Of a DNA stretch of 64,000 nt, positions 30,982-39,096 are shown in pieces. The notes beneath the pieces were generated by a model. It was not told the origin of the DNA. It did not search any database and saw only the letters and a program-made list of their open reading frames with translations. The DNA is from Ideonella sp. A 288 (GTDB taxonomy: Bacteria; Pseudomonadota; Gammaproteobacteria; Burkholderiales; Burkholderiaceae_C): assembly GCF_002198735.1 (NCBI RefSeq), contig NZ_MWLO01000137.1, positions 248,001 through 312,000 of the forward strand. The letters are read 5' to 3'. Numbering within the stretch: position 1 is the first letter of the stretch; each line of letters starts with the position of its first letter. A program made the translations under genes and the position numbers.

Positions 30982-32114
30982 GTTCCGGTGGCCGCGCCGA
31001 TGCGATCGAAGGTGGCCTTCAGCACGCCGTGGTAGCGCGGGTCGTCCAGCAGGAAGGCGTCGTGGCCATGCGGCGCGTCGATCTCGGCATAGCTCACGTC
31101 GATGCGGTTGTCGACCAGCGCCTTGACCAGCTCGCGCGAGCGCGCCGGCGAGAAGCGCCAGTCGGTGGTGAAGCTCACCAGCAGGAAGCGGATCGCGCGC
31201 GCGGCGGCGAAGGCCCGCGACAGGTCGCCGCCGTGGTCGCGCGCCGGGTCGAAGTAGTCCAGCGCGCGGGTGATCAGCAGGTAGGTGTTGGCGTCGAAGT
31301 ACTCGCTGAACTTGTCGCCCTGGTAGCGCAGGTAGCTCTCGATCTGGAACTCGATGTCCTGGGTGGAATAGCCCAGCTCGGCCGAGCGCAGTTCGCGGCC
31401 GAACTTCTCTTCCATCGAGTCGTCGCTCAGGTAGGTGATGTGGCCGATCATGCGGGCCACGCGCAACCCGCGCTTGGGCACCACGCCGTGGGCATAGAAG
31501 TGGCCGCCGTGGAAGTCGGGGTCGGTGATGATGGCGCGGCGCGCCACCTCGTTGAAGGCGATGTTCTGCGCCGACAGGTTGGGGGCGGTGGCCACCGCGA
31601 TGCAGTGGCCCACGCGGGCCGGGTGGCGCAGCGTCCACGACAGCGCCTGCATGCCGCCCAGGCTGCCGCCCAGCACCGCGGCCAGGCGCTCGATGCCCAG
31701 GCGGTCGAGCAGACGGGCCTGCGCGTCGACCCAGTCTTCCACCGTGACCACCGGGAAGTCGGCGCCGTAAGGCAGACCGGTGGCCGGGTTCACATGCATC
31801 GGCCCCGTGCTGCCGAAGCACGAGCCGAGGTTGTTGACGCCGATGACGAAGAAGCGGTCGGTGTCCAGCGGCTTGCCGGGGCCGACCAGGTTGTCCCACC
31901 AGCCCTCGCTCTTGTCCTGCCCGGCGTGGGTGCCGGCGACGTGGTGGCTGGCGTTGAGCGCATGGCACACCAGCACGGCGTTGCTGCGTTCGGCGTTGAG
32001 GCTGCCGTAGGTCTCGTAGACCAGGTCGTAGCCGGCCAGCGACGCCCCGCTGCGCAGCGGCAGCGGCTCGTCGAAGCGCATGGTCTGCGGTATGACGTGC
32101 CCGAGCGAGGCCAT
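30978..32114 (-). CDS. metX: Homoserine O-acyltransferase MetX
   Basis: A 378-aa alpha/beta hydrolase-fold enzyme that acylates homoserine, the first step of methionine synthesis from homoserine. Motifs: [24 protein letters not shown], the nucleophile elbow [14 protein letters not shown] with Ser151, and C-terminal Asp/His ([13 protein letters not shown]). Whether acetyl- or succinyl-CoA is used cannot be decided by eye. The ATG at 32114 is chosen; upstream in-frame codons fall inside the leader hairpins. Expression is under the SAM-II riboswitch and terminator at 32133-32235, so high SAM should lower it. Confidence 0.95.
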   Translation of the reverse strand: MASLGHVIPQTMRFDEPLPLRSGASLAGYDLVYETYGSLNAERSNAVLVCHALNASHHVAGTHAGQDKSEGWWDNLVGPGKPLDTDRFFVIGVNNLGSCFGSTGPMHVNPATGLPYGADFPVVTVEDWVDAQARLLDRLGIERLAAVLGGSLGGMQALSWTLRHPARVGHCIAVATAPNLSAQNIAFNEVARRAIITDPDFHGGHFYAHGVVPKRGLRVARMIGHITYLSDDSMEEKFGRELRSAELGYSTQDIEFQIESYLRYQGDKFSEYFDANTYLLITRALDYFDPARDHGGDLSRAFAAARAIRFLLVSFTTDWRFSPARSRELVKALVDNRIDVSYAEIDAPHGHDAFLLDDPRYHGVLKATFDRIGAATGT

Positions 32115-32132
32115 GGTCGTTGGAGACACCCG

Positions 32133-32174
32133 AAAAAAAGTAAACCCGGCGCCGCTGCAGATGCGGACACCGGG
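32133..32174 (-). terminator. Intrinsic terminator in the metX leader
   Basis: On the minus strand CCCGGTG pairs with CGCCGGG (7 bp, one G-T). After one unpaired T the stem continues CCGC/GCGG (4 bp) around the loop ATCTGCA. It is followed at once by TTTACTTTTTTT. This is a complete intrinsic terminator 19 nt upstream of the metX ATG. Its 5' arm (32165-32174) is shared with the 3' arm of the antiterminator hairpin, so only one can form. Confidence 0.8.
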
Positions 32175-32184
32175 TCGGGTGTCC
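32165..32184 (-). promoter_or_regulatory. Antiterminator hairpin linking SAM-II aptamer to terminator
   Basis: GGACACC (32178-32184) pairs perfectly with GGTGTCC (32165-32171) around loop CGACCC. The 5' arm uses two Gs of the conserved GAGGG end of the SAM-II aptamer; the 3' arm uses bases of the terminator stem. When SAM holds the aptamer folded, the arm should be less available and the terminator forms. The mechanism is inferred from the overlaps. Confidence 0.65.
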
Positions 32185-32235
32185 CTCTTTAGCGGCATTT
32201 GATTAAGCGCCCGCAATCAGGAACAAATCGGCGCT
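32183..32235 (-). promoter_or_regulatory. SAM-II riboswitch controlling metX-metW
   Basis: On the minus strand the segment begins AGCGCCGATTTGTT, closes its stem with GGCGCT, and ends AATCAAATGCCGCTAAAGAGGG in two blocks. This matches the SAM-II class nearly block for block: P1 stem AGCGCC/GGCGCT, loop GATTT-, the conserved AAATG..GCTAAA.AGGG 3' pseudoknot strand. SAM-II RNAs bind S-adenosylmethionine and switch off methionine genes in alpha- and betaproteobacteria, often before metA/metX. Here it starts only about 8 nt after a -10 element, so nearly the whole 5' leader is riboswitch. Confidence 0.92.
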
Positions 32236-32242
32236 GCGCAGA

Positions 32243-32248
32243 AGTATA
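32243..32248 (-). promoter_or_regulatory. -10 element TATACT of the metX leader
   Basis: TATACT on the minus strand (complement of 32243-32248) ends 7 nt before the first base of the SAM-II aptamer, the right distance for transcription to begin at the riboswitch. The -35 region is not recognisable. Confidence 0.55.
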
Positions 32249-32456
32249 GCCACAGCCCGATGGCCCGGCGCCGGGTGCCGCGGCGGTGCGGTGCACTGGT
32301 CGGCGCCGCCGATCGCTCGGGGTCGGCCGCAACGCGGGACGCTCCCCGACGCCCCTCGTTTCGGGGGGTGCGGCGCCCGACGTGGAACCCGCGGCCGATG
32401 GCTCGTTACCCACCACGGCCCATACCCGACGTTGCGCACCCGCTCCGGAGAATCCC

Positions 32457-33104
32457 ATGCACCCGACCACCACCCGCCTGGCCGTGGCCTGCACCGCCGC
32501 CCTGGCGCTGGCCATGACCTCGGCAGCGCTCGCCGGCACCACCCACTACAGCGGCGCCTTCGCCCAGGACGACGACCTGTTCGTCCAGTCCTTCACCCTG
32601 ACCAGCGAATCGCAGGTGCGCGGCGTGACCACCTCGTTCGCGCAGGGCGCCTTCGCGCCGGTGCTCACGGTGTTCGGGCCCGGCGGCCTGCTGGTGCAGG
32701 AGGTCGGCAGCGCCCACGTCTGCGGCGCCGGCAGCGGCGCCGCAGACGCGGCGACGGGCTTCTGCTGGGATGCGCTGTTCGACACCGTGCTGTCGGGGGG
32801 CGTGTACACGCTGGTGCTGTCGCAGGACGGCAACGTGGCGCTGGGCGGTAGCCTGGCCGACGGCTTCACCCACGACGGCCAGCCCGACTACACCGGCGTG
32901 GCCTACCTGGGCTTGCCCGGCGCCAAGTTCATCAACGTCGATGGCCGCGAGCGCAGCAGCCTGTGGGCGCTCGACCTGAGCATCGACCCGACGCACCTGC
33001 CCGAACCGGCGAGCCTGGGCCTGATGGCCGCGGCGCTGGCGCTGTCGCTGGTCGGCCATCGCAAGGCCCCGCGCGCGTCGACCGGCCCGGGCCAGGCCAC
33101 CTGA
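32457..33104 (+). CDS. PEP-CTERM sorting-domain exported protein (DVUA0089-like)
   Basis: A 215-aa exported protein. It has a signal peptide (RLAVACTAALALAMTSAALA), then a beta-rich domain with the pattern HYSGAFAQDDDLFVQSFTL and GVYTLVLSQDGN that resembles DVUA0089-type proteins. The C-terminus carries a PEP-CTERM tripartite signal: LPEPASLGLM, a hydrophobic helix (AAALALSLVGH) and a basic tail (RKAPRAS). PEP-CTERM proteins are processed by exosortase and associated with exopolysaccharide; no exosortase is in this window. GGAG lies 6 nt before the ATG. Confidence 0.82.
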   Translation: MHPTTTRLAVACTAALALAMTSAALAGTTHYSGAFAQDDDLFVQSFTLTSESQVRGVTTSFAQGAFAPVLTVFGPGGLLVQEVGSAHVCGAGSGAADAATGFCWDALFDTVLSGGVYTLVLSQDGNVALGGSLADGFTHDGQPDYTGVAYLGLPGAKFINVDGRERSSLWALDLSIDPTHLPEPASLGLMAAALALSLVGHRKAPRASTGPGQAT

Positions 33105-33317
33105 GCGCCTCGACCCGTCCGGTCCGGCAACACCGGGCAAGCGATGTGACCGGTTCCGCATCGCCGGCGCAGGCGGCGCAGGGTGTTCCACCTGCGCCGA
33201 CGGCCCTCAACTGACCCCCTTAGCCCCCACATTTCGAGCCATGGCGGTGCGGCGGGCGCGTTGAAATCGGCGGCACATGGGGCCTGTGAGCGGGCCACAT
33301 GCCCCGAGGAGACCCCG

Positions 33318-35054
33318 ATGCCCGCCTGGCTGATCGCCCTGGACCGCCATTTCCCGATCCGCTACCTGTCGATGGTCACCGCCGCCGCGCTGGCCCTGCT
33401 GGGCGCCTTCGCCTGGGTGGGCTTCGGCCAACTGGGCTGGCTGGCCCTGCTGGGGGTCGGCCTGTTCGCGCTCGGCGTGCGCGACCTGCGGCAAACGCAG
33501 CGGGCGCTGCTGCGCAACTACCCGGTCATCGGCCACCTGCGCTACCTGTTGGAATGGGTGCGGCCGGAGATCCGCCAGTACTTCCTCGAAAGCGACCGCG
33601 AGGCCGTGCCGTTTTCGCGTCAGCAGCGCTCGCTGGTGTACCAGCGCGCCAAGGGCGAACCGGACAAGCGGCCCTTCGGCACGCAGCTCGACGTGCAGGC
33701 CATCGGCTACGAATGGATCAATCACTCGCTGCTGCCCAGCCACGTGGGCTCGCACGACTTCCGCATCACCATCGGCGGCGGACCGTTCAGCCGCTGCACC
33801 CAGCCCTATTCGGCCAGCCTGTTCAACATCTCGGCGATGAGCTTCGGCGCGCTCAGCGCCAACGCCGTGCTCGCGCTCAACGCCGGCGCCAAGGCCGGCG
33901 GCTTCGCCCACGACACCGGCGAGGGCTCGATCAGCGAGCACCACCGCGTGCACGGCGGCGACCTGATCTGGGAGATCGGCTCGGGCTACTTCGGTTGCCG
34001 CAATGCCGACGGGCGCTTCGACCCCGAGAAGTTCGCCGCCCATGCGCGCGACCCGCAGGTCAAGCTCATCGAGCTCAAGCTCAGCCAGGGCGCCAAGCCC
34101 GGCCATGGCGGCCTGCTGCCGGGGCCGAAGGTGACGCCCGAGATCGCCGCCGCGCGCGGCGTGCCGGTGGGCGTGGACTGCGTCTCGCCGGCCGCGCACA
34201 GCGCGTTCTCGACGCCGCTCGAACTGCTGCAGTTCATCGACCGCCTGCGCACGCTGTCCGGCGGCAAGCCGGTGGGCTTCAAGCTGTGCATCGGCCACCC
34301 GTGGGAGTGGTTCGCGCTGGCCAAGGCCATGCTGGAGAGCGACCTGCTGCCCGACTTCATCGTCGTCGACGGCGCCGAGGGTGGCACGGGCGCCGCGCCG
34401 CTGGAGTTCACCGACCACGTCGGCGCGCCGATGCAGGAAGGGCTGCGCCTGGTGCACAACACGCTGGTGGGGCTGAACCTGCGCGAGCGCATCAAGATCG
34501 GCTGCGCCGGCAAGATCGTCAGCGCCTTCGACATCGCCCGGGTGATGGCGCTGGGCGCCGACTGGTGCAACTCGGCGCGGGGCTTCATGTTCGCGCTGGG
34601 CTGCATCCAGGCCCAGCACTGCCACACCGGCGCCTGCCCCACCGGCGTGACCACGCAGGACCCGCTGCGCCAGCAGGCCCTGGTGGTGCCCGACAAGGCC
34701 CAGCGCGTGCTGCGCTTCCACCGCCACACGCTGCAGGCGCTGCGCGAACTGGTCGAGGCCGCCGGCCTGCTGCACCCGAACCAGATCACCGCCGCGCACA
34801 TCGTCTGCCGCACGGCCGACCACGAGGTGCGGCTGCTGTCGAACCTGCTGCCCAGCGTGGCCCCGGGCTCGCTGCTGGCCGCGCAGCGCGGCGAGGCCGA
34901 CTGGCCGCACAACGCCTTCCGCGTGTTCTGGCCGCTGGCCAGCAGTGCGAGCTTCCAGCCCAACCACGCGGCGGTGGCCAGCGTGGCGGCCAGGCCCGGG
35001 CCGGACCGTCGCGCGGCGACGACGACCTCGGCACCGACGGTGCCCACCGTGTGA
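33318..35054 (+). CDS. FMN-binding glutamate-synthase-family membrane protein
   Basis: A 578-aa protein with two N-terminal membrane segments (YLSMVTAAALALLGAFAWVGF and LGWLALLGVGLFALGV), then a GltB central/FMN-binding domain: FNISAMSFGALSANAVLALN, GGFAHDTGEGSISEHH, VDGAEGGTGAAPLEF. The 3Fe-4S cluster cysteines are in CIQAQHCHTGACPTG (C-x5-C-x4-C). It lacks the glutaminase domain, so it is not a complete glutamate synthase; such stand-alone proteins have no settled function. AGGAG lies 6 nt before the ATG. The C-terminal 25 residues are low-complexity. Confidence 0.88.
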   Translation: MPAWLIALDRHFPIRYLSMVTAAALALLGAFAWVGFGQLGWLALLGVGLFALGVRDLRQTQRALLRNYPVIGHLRYLLEWVRPEIRQYFLESDREAVPFSRQQRSLVYQRAKGEPDKRPFGTQLDVQAIGYEWINHSLLPSHVGSHDFRITIGGGPFSRCTQPYSASLFNISAMSFGALSANAVLALNAGAKAGGFAHDTGEGSISEHHRVHGGDLIWEIGSGYFGCRNADGRFDPEKFAAHARDPQVKLIELKLSQGAKPGHGGLLPGPKVTPEIAAARGVPVGVDCVSPAAHSAFSTPLELLQFIDRLRTLSGGKPVGFKLCIGHPWEWFALAKAMLESDLLPDFIVVDGAEGGTGAAPLEFTDHVGAPMQEGLRLVHNTLVGLNLRERIKIGCAGKIVSAFDIARVMALGADWCNSARGFMFALGCIQAQHCHTGACPTGVTTQDPLRQQALVVPDKAQRVLRFHRHTLQALRELVEAAGLLHPNQITAAHIVCRTADHEVRLLSNLLPSVAPGSLLAAQRGEADWPHNAFRVFWPLASSASFQPNHAAVASVAARPGPDRRAATTTSAPTVPTV

Positions 35055-35202
35055 GGCGCACCACGCCGCTGGCGTGAGGCAGTTCACGCCGGTCGGCAAT
35101 GCCCCACCGGTGAACCCGGGGGAGCCCCCGCACCACGGGGATGCCGGCGCCGGGGCCGGCGCGAAGAATGGGCCCATCGACCACAAGGACTCGTTGGGCA
35201 CC

Positions 35203-35880
35203 ATGACCGCCACTTCCACCAGGACCGTGTTGCTGGCCGGCCGCGACGCCATGCGCACCGCGGGATGGCAAGAAGAACTGCGCGCCGCCGGCGCCTGGCA
35301 GGTGCTGCCGCCGGCGCACAGCTTTGCCACCGCGCGCGTGCTGCTGCACCGCCACGACCCCGCGCTGCTGATCACCGACCTGCACCTGGCCGATGGCCTG
35401 GCCGTCGACATGGTGCGCGTGCTGCGCTCGGGCACCAGCCCGCTGGGCACGCAGGTGCTGGTGGTGGCCCGCGGGCAGGACCCTGCGCTGCTGGACGCGC
35501 TGCAGGCCGGTGCCGACAACTTCCACGACCTCGACGACGCCAAGGCCCCCGGCCTGGCCGAGCAGGCCCTCGACACGCTGAGCGGTGGCGCCGAGATTGC
35601 GCCCTGGATCGCACGCCGGCTGCTCGACCACTTCGGCGTCGAGGCGCAGACCGCGACGCGGCCGCATGTCGCGTCGCCCGACGCGATGGCCGGCCCGCTG
35701 GAACTGACCGCGGCAGAGCGGCAGTTGCTGCGGCAGCTGTCGATCGGCCAGCGCATCAGCGACGTGGCGCGGCTGATCGGCCTGGCCCCGCGCGACCTGG
35801 CGGCGCGCGTGCGCACCATCTACCGCAAGATGCAGTGGGGATTGCGCGCGGGTGACCTGAGCCTGTCGCCGGCGCGCTGA
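35203..35880 (+). CDS. Orphan LuxR-type response-regulator-like protein with degenerate receiver
   Basis: A 225-aa protein with a receiver-like N-terminal domain (about 1-120) and a LuxR-type HTH (LTAAERQLLRQLSIGQRISDVARLI, RVRTIYRKMQWG). The central Asp is present (LLITDLHLADG), but the N-terminal acidic pair is replaced (VLLAGRDAM) and the conserved Lys region reads ADNFHDLDDA. Phosphorylation is therefore doubtful. No histidine kinase is nearby. It follows the GltB-like gene by 148 bp on the same strand. Targets unknown. Confidence 0.75.
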   Translation: MTATSTRTVLLAGRDAMRTAGWQEELRAAGAWQVLPPAHSFATARVLLHRHDPALLITDLHLADGLAVDMVRVLRSGTSPLGTQVLVVARGQDPALLDALQAGADNFHDLDDAKAPGLAEQALDTLSGGAEIAPWIARRLLDHFGVEAQTATRPHVASPDAMAGPLELTAAERQLLRQLSIGQRISDVARLIGLAPRDLAARVRTIYRKMQWGLRAGDLSLSPAR

Positions 35881-35953
35881 GCGCCGGGCCAGATCGCACA
35901 CGACCGGTCACGCGCCGTGCGCGCGGCCGATCAGATTCGCTGCGTGCTGCCGC

Positions 35954-36565
35954 TCAGGTGGGCGGCGCGGTGTCGATGAAGCTCTGCCGCGTGGCCAGCT
36001 TGTCGGCCAGCTTGCGCAGGTTGGGGTGCTGGGTGCGCCAGTCGATGTGCGCGAAGCGGAAGTCGAGGTAGGCCAGCGACACGCCCACCGCCACGTCGGC
36101 CAGGCTGAAGTGCGTGCCCTGGCAGAAGGGCTTGTCGCCGAGGCCGCGGCTCATGGCCTCGAGCACGGCCTGGGCGCGGCTGACCTGGCGGTCGATCCAA
36201 GCCTGGCAGCGGGCGCCTTCGCGCGGGCCCCAGTTCTGCTCCATGCGCGCCAGGATCAGGGCGTCGCACATGCCGTCAGCCAGGGCCTCCCAGGTGCGCA
36301 CTTCCACGCGCTCACGGCCAGTGGCGGGGATCAGGCGGCCCACCGGCGACAGCGTGTCGACGTACTCGACGATGACGCGCGAATCGAACACCGCCTCGCC
36401 GCCCTCCATCACCAGGCACGGCACCTTGCCGAGCGGGTTGGACGCGAGGATGGCGTCGCTGCCCCACACGTCTTCGAGCACCAGCTGGTAGTCGAGCTTC
36501 TTCTCGGCCATCACGATGCGCACTTTGCGCACGTAGGGGCTGGTGAGCGATCCGATGAGTTTCAT
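35954..36565 (-). CDS. Glutathione S-transferase family protein
   Basis: A 203-aa GST: thioredoxin-fold N-terminal domain (MKLIGSLTSPYVRKVRIVMAEK, with the Ser-Pro-Tyr active-site region; NPLGKVPCLVMEGGEAVFDSRVIVEY for glutathione binding with the cis-Pro and Glu/Ser pair) and an all-helical C-terminal domain (FSLADVAVGVSLAYLDFR). It resembles the stringent-starvation/YibF-like subgroup. Start: ATG at 36565; the frame upstream is open but overlaps the promoter region of the divergent FAD gene. Substrate unknown. Confidence 0.9.
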   Translation of the reverse strand: MKLIGSLTSPYVRKVRIVMAEKKLDYQLVLEDVWGSDAILASNPLGKVPCLVMEGGEAVFDSRVIVEYVDTLSPVGRLIPATGRERVEVRTWEALADGMCDALILARMEQNWGPREGARCQAWIDRQVSRAQAVLEAMSRGLGDKPFCQGTHFSLADVAVGVSLAYLDFRFAHIDWRTQHPNLRKLADKLATRQSFIDTAPPT

Positions 36566-36713
36566 GCGATGGATGGTCTTTGGCCGGGACGTCCCTGTGC
36601 GAATCATTCTAGCCATGCGAACCCAAGCCCGTGGCGCGAGGCCCACCCCCAGCAACGCACCGTTTTGGCGTAGGCTGGCGGCCGCCAATCCGCGAACCCA
36701 TGAAAGGCCGTCC

Positions 36714-38051
36714 ATGACCGCCGACGACGCCGTCTTCGAACCCGCCCGCCGCACGCCGGTGATCGCCGAGGTCGAGGTGCTGGTGCTGGGCGGGGGCCCG
36801 GCCGGCCTGTCCGCCGCGGCCGCCGCCGCGCGGGCCGGCTGCCGCACGCTGCTGGTCGAGCGCTACGGCTTCCTTGGCGGCATGGGCACCGCAGCCGGCG
36901 TCACCAACTTCTGCGGCCTGCATGCCAACGTGCACGGCGAACTGCGGCAGGTGGTGCATGGCCTGGCCGATGAACTGCTCGATCGCCTGCGCCGGCTGGG
37001 CGGGCTCAACGAGCCGCATGCCCTGTTCGGCGGCAAGATCTGCGCGCAGGCCTACGACAACGCCGCGCTCAAGGTGGCGGCCGATCAGCTGGTGCTGGGC
37101 CACGGCGCGCGCCTGCTGCTGCATGCGCAGGCGGTGGGCGTGTCGATGCGCGGGCTCGGCGCCATCGAGGCCCTGCTGGTCGAGACGCGCTCGGGCCGCG
37201 GCGCCATCCGCGCCGAGACCTTCATCGACGCGTCGGGCGATGCCGACCTGGCGGCCTGGTCCGGCGCACCGTTCGAGAAAGGCCCCGCGCTGCTCTACCC
37301 GTCGACCATGTTCCGCGTGCACGGTGTCGATGCGGCGCGCGCCGGTGATGCGTGGAACCGTTTCGGCCTGCTGATGGCCGAGGCCGAGGCGCGCGGCCGC
37401 AAGTTCGCGCGGCGGGCGCCCATCGTGCGGCCGCAGAAGCACCCGGGCGAATGGCGCGCCAACGTCACCCAGCTTGCCAACCCCGACGGCTCGGCGGTCG
37501 ACGGCACCGACGCCTGGCAGCTCAGCGCGGCCGAGGTCGAGGGCCGGCGCCAGATCGTCGAGTTCTTCGACTTCATGCGCGAATCGGCACCGGGCTTCGA
37601 GCAGGCCTACCTGCTCGAGATCGCGCCGCAGGTGGGCATCCGCGAAACCCGGCGCATCGTCGGCGAAGCGGTGCTCACCGAGGCCCATGTGCTGGGCTGC
37701 GCCAGCTTCGACGACAGCATCGGCGTGAACGGCTGGCCGATCGAGGCGCACGTGGCCGGCGACGTGGTCTTCACCTTCCCCGACATCCCGCGGCTGCGCG
37801 GCTACAACCAGCTGCCCTGGCGCATGATCGTGCCGCAGGTCGTGGACAATCTGCTGGTGGCCGGCCGCTGTGCGTCGATGAGCCATGCCGGCCAGTCGGC
37901 GGCACGGGTCAGCGGGGCCTGCTTCGTGATGGGCGAGGCCGCCGGCGTCACCGCCGCGCGGGCCCGTGGCACCGGCCGGCCGGTGCGCGAGGTGTCCGCC
38001 GAAAGCGTGCAGGCCGACCTCGAATCGCAAGGCGCCTGGCTCGGCCGCTGA
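36714..38051 (+). CDS. FAD-dependent oxidoreductase (FAD_oxidored family)
   Basis: A 445-aa flavoprotein. The dinucleotide-binding motif VLVLGGGPAGLSAAAAAARAG is near the N-terminus, followed by LVERYGFLGGMGTAAGV and GDADLAAWSGAPF, and the C-terminal VAGRCASMSHAGQSAARVSGACFVMGEAAG that closes the FAD site. The GGMGTAAGV-type loop is typical of the FAD_oxidored family found with TctC binding proteins. It heads a three-gene set with TctC and PhyH; the shared task is presumably uptake and oxidation of an organic acid, substrate unknown. Confidence 0.85.
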   Translation: MTADDAVFEPARRTPVIAEVEVLVLGGGPAGLSAAAAAARAGCRTLLVERYGFLGGMGTAAGVTNFCGLHANVHGELRQVVHGLADELLDRLRRLGGLNEPHALFGGKICAQAYDNAALKVAADQLVLGHGARLLLHAQAVGVSMRGLGAIEALLVETRSGRGAIRAETFIDASGDADLAAWSGAPFEKGPALLYPSTMFRVHGVDAARAGDAWNRFGLLMAEAEARGRKFARRAPIVRPQKHPGEWRANVTQLANPDGSAVDGTDAWQLSAAEVEGRRQIVEFFDFMRESAPGFEQAYLLEIAPQVGIRETRRIVGEAVLTEAHVLGCASFDDSIGVNGWPIEAHVAGDVVFTFPDIPRLRGYNQLPWRMIVPQVVDNLLVAGRCASMSHAGQSAARVSGACFVMGEAAGVTAARARGTGRPVREVSAESVQADLESQGAWLGR

Positions 38052-38088
38052 CCTGTCGTTCCCTCTCGTTCACAAGGATCCCTCCCCG

Positions 38089-39096
38089 ATGACCTCCCGC
38101 CGCCACCTGCTGCAACTGCTGGCCGCCACCCCTGCCGTGCTCGGGGGCGCCGCCTTCGCGCAGACCCGCCGCGCCGCGTCGGCCGCCGCCGTGTCGCCCT
38201 GGCCCACCCGGCCGCTGAAGATCCTGGTCGGCTTTCCCGGCGGCTCCACGCCCGACCTGGCCGCGCGCGCCATCGCCGAGCCGCTGGCCCGGCTGCTGGG
38301 CCAGCCGGTGGTGGTCGAAAACAAGCCCGGTGCGTCGGGCAACATCGCCGCCGACCTGATGGCCAAGAGCACCGACCAGCACACCATCGGCGTGCTGATC
38401 AACGGCAACCTCACGGTGGCCAAGATGCTCAACCCGGCCACGCCCTTCGACCCGGCGAAGGATTTCGCGCCGCTGTCGCTGATCGGTGTCGCGCCGCTGG
38501 TGCTCGTCACCGTCGGCAGCGCCAATGGCACCACGCCGACCGAGCTGCTGCTGTGGGCGCGCAACCTGGGCGACAAGGGCAACTATGGCACGCCGGGCAA
38601 CGGCACCGTCGGCCACCTGGGCATGGAGCTCATCAAGAGCAAGACCGGCATCGCCGCCGCGCACGTGCCCTTCCCGGGCAACCCGCAGGTGGTCAACGCG
38701 CTGCTCGGCGGGCAGCTGCAGCTGGCGCTGCTGCCGCCGGGGCTGGCGCTGCCGCACGTGAAGACGGGCAAGCTCAAGGTGGTGGGCATCACCTCGCCGG
38801 TGCGCAGCTCGCTCGTGCCCGAGCTGCCTACGTTGCGCAGTGCCGACGTCTTCGGCGCCGACCTCGAGATCTGGACGGCCGCCGCCGCGCCGGCCACGCT
38901 GCCCAAGCCCATCGTGGCCAGGCTGAGCGCCGCGCTGGTCGAGGCCATCCGCGCGCCCGACACCCGGCAACGCCTGCTCAACGCCGGCTGGCAGGCGGTG
39001 GGCACCGCCCCGGAAGGCCTGGCCAACCGCATGCGAGCCGACACCGGCCTGCTCGGCGGCATCATCCAGATGCGCGGCATCACCGCGGCCAGCTGA
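38089..39096 (+). CDS. TctC-family tripartite tricarboxylate transporter substrate-binding protein
   Basis: A 335-aa extracytoplasmic binding protein (Bug/TctC family). The leader has a twin-arginine-like SRRHLLQLL and ends ...GGAAFAQT. The mature protein has WPTRPLKILVGFPGGSTPDLAARAIAEPLARLLGQPVVVENKPGASG, the TctC signature split over two blocks. It binds small carboxylates for TctAB-type uptake or sensing. No tctA/tctB membrane genes are adjacent, as is common for the many orphan Bug proteins of Burkholderiales. It is 37 bp downstream of the FAD gene, and its stop overlaps the PhyH start by one base. Confidence 0.9.
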   Translation: MTSRRHLLQLLAATPAVLGGAAFAQTRRAASAAAVSPWPTRPLKILVGFPGGSTPDLAARAIAEPLARLLGQPVVVENKPGASGNIAADLMAKSTDQHTIGVLINGNLTVAKMLNPATPFDPAKDFAPLSLIGVAPLVLVTVGSANGTTPTELLLWARNLGDKGNYGTPGNGTVGHLGMELIKSKTGIAAAHVPFPGNPQVVNALLGGQLQLALLPPGLALPHVKTGKLKVVGITSPVRSSLVPELPTLRSADVFGADLEIWTAAAAPATLPKPIVARLSAALVEAIRAPDTRQRLLNAGWQAVGTAPEGLANRMRADTGLLGGIIQMRGITAAS

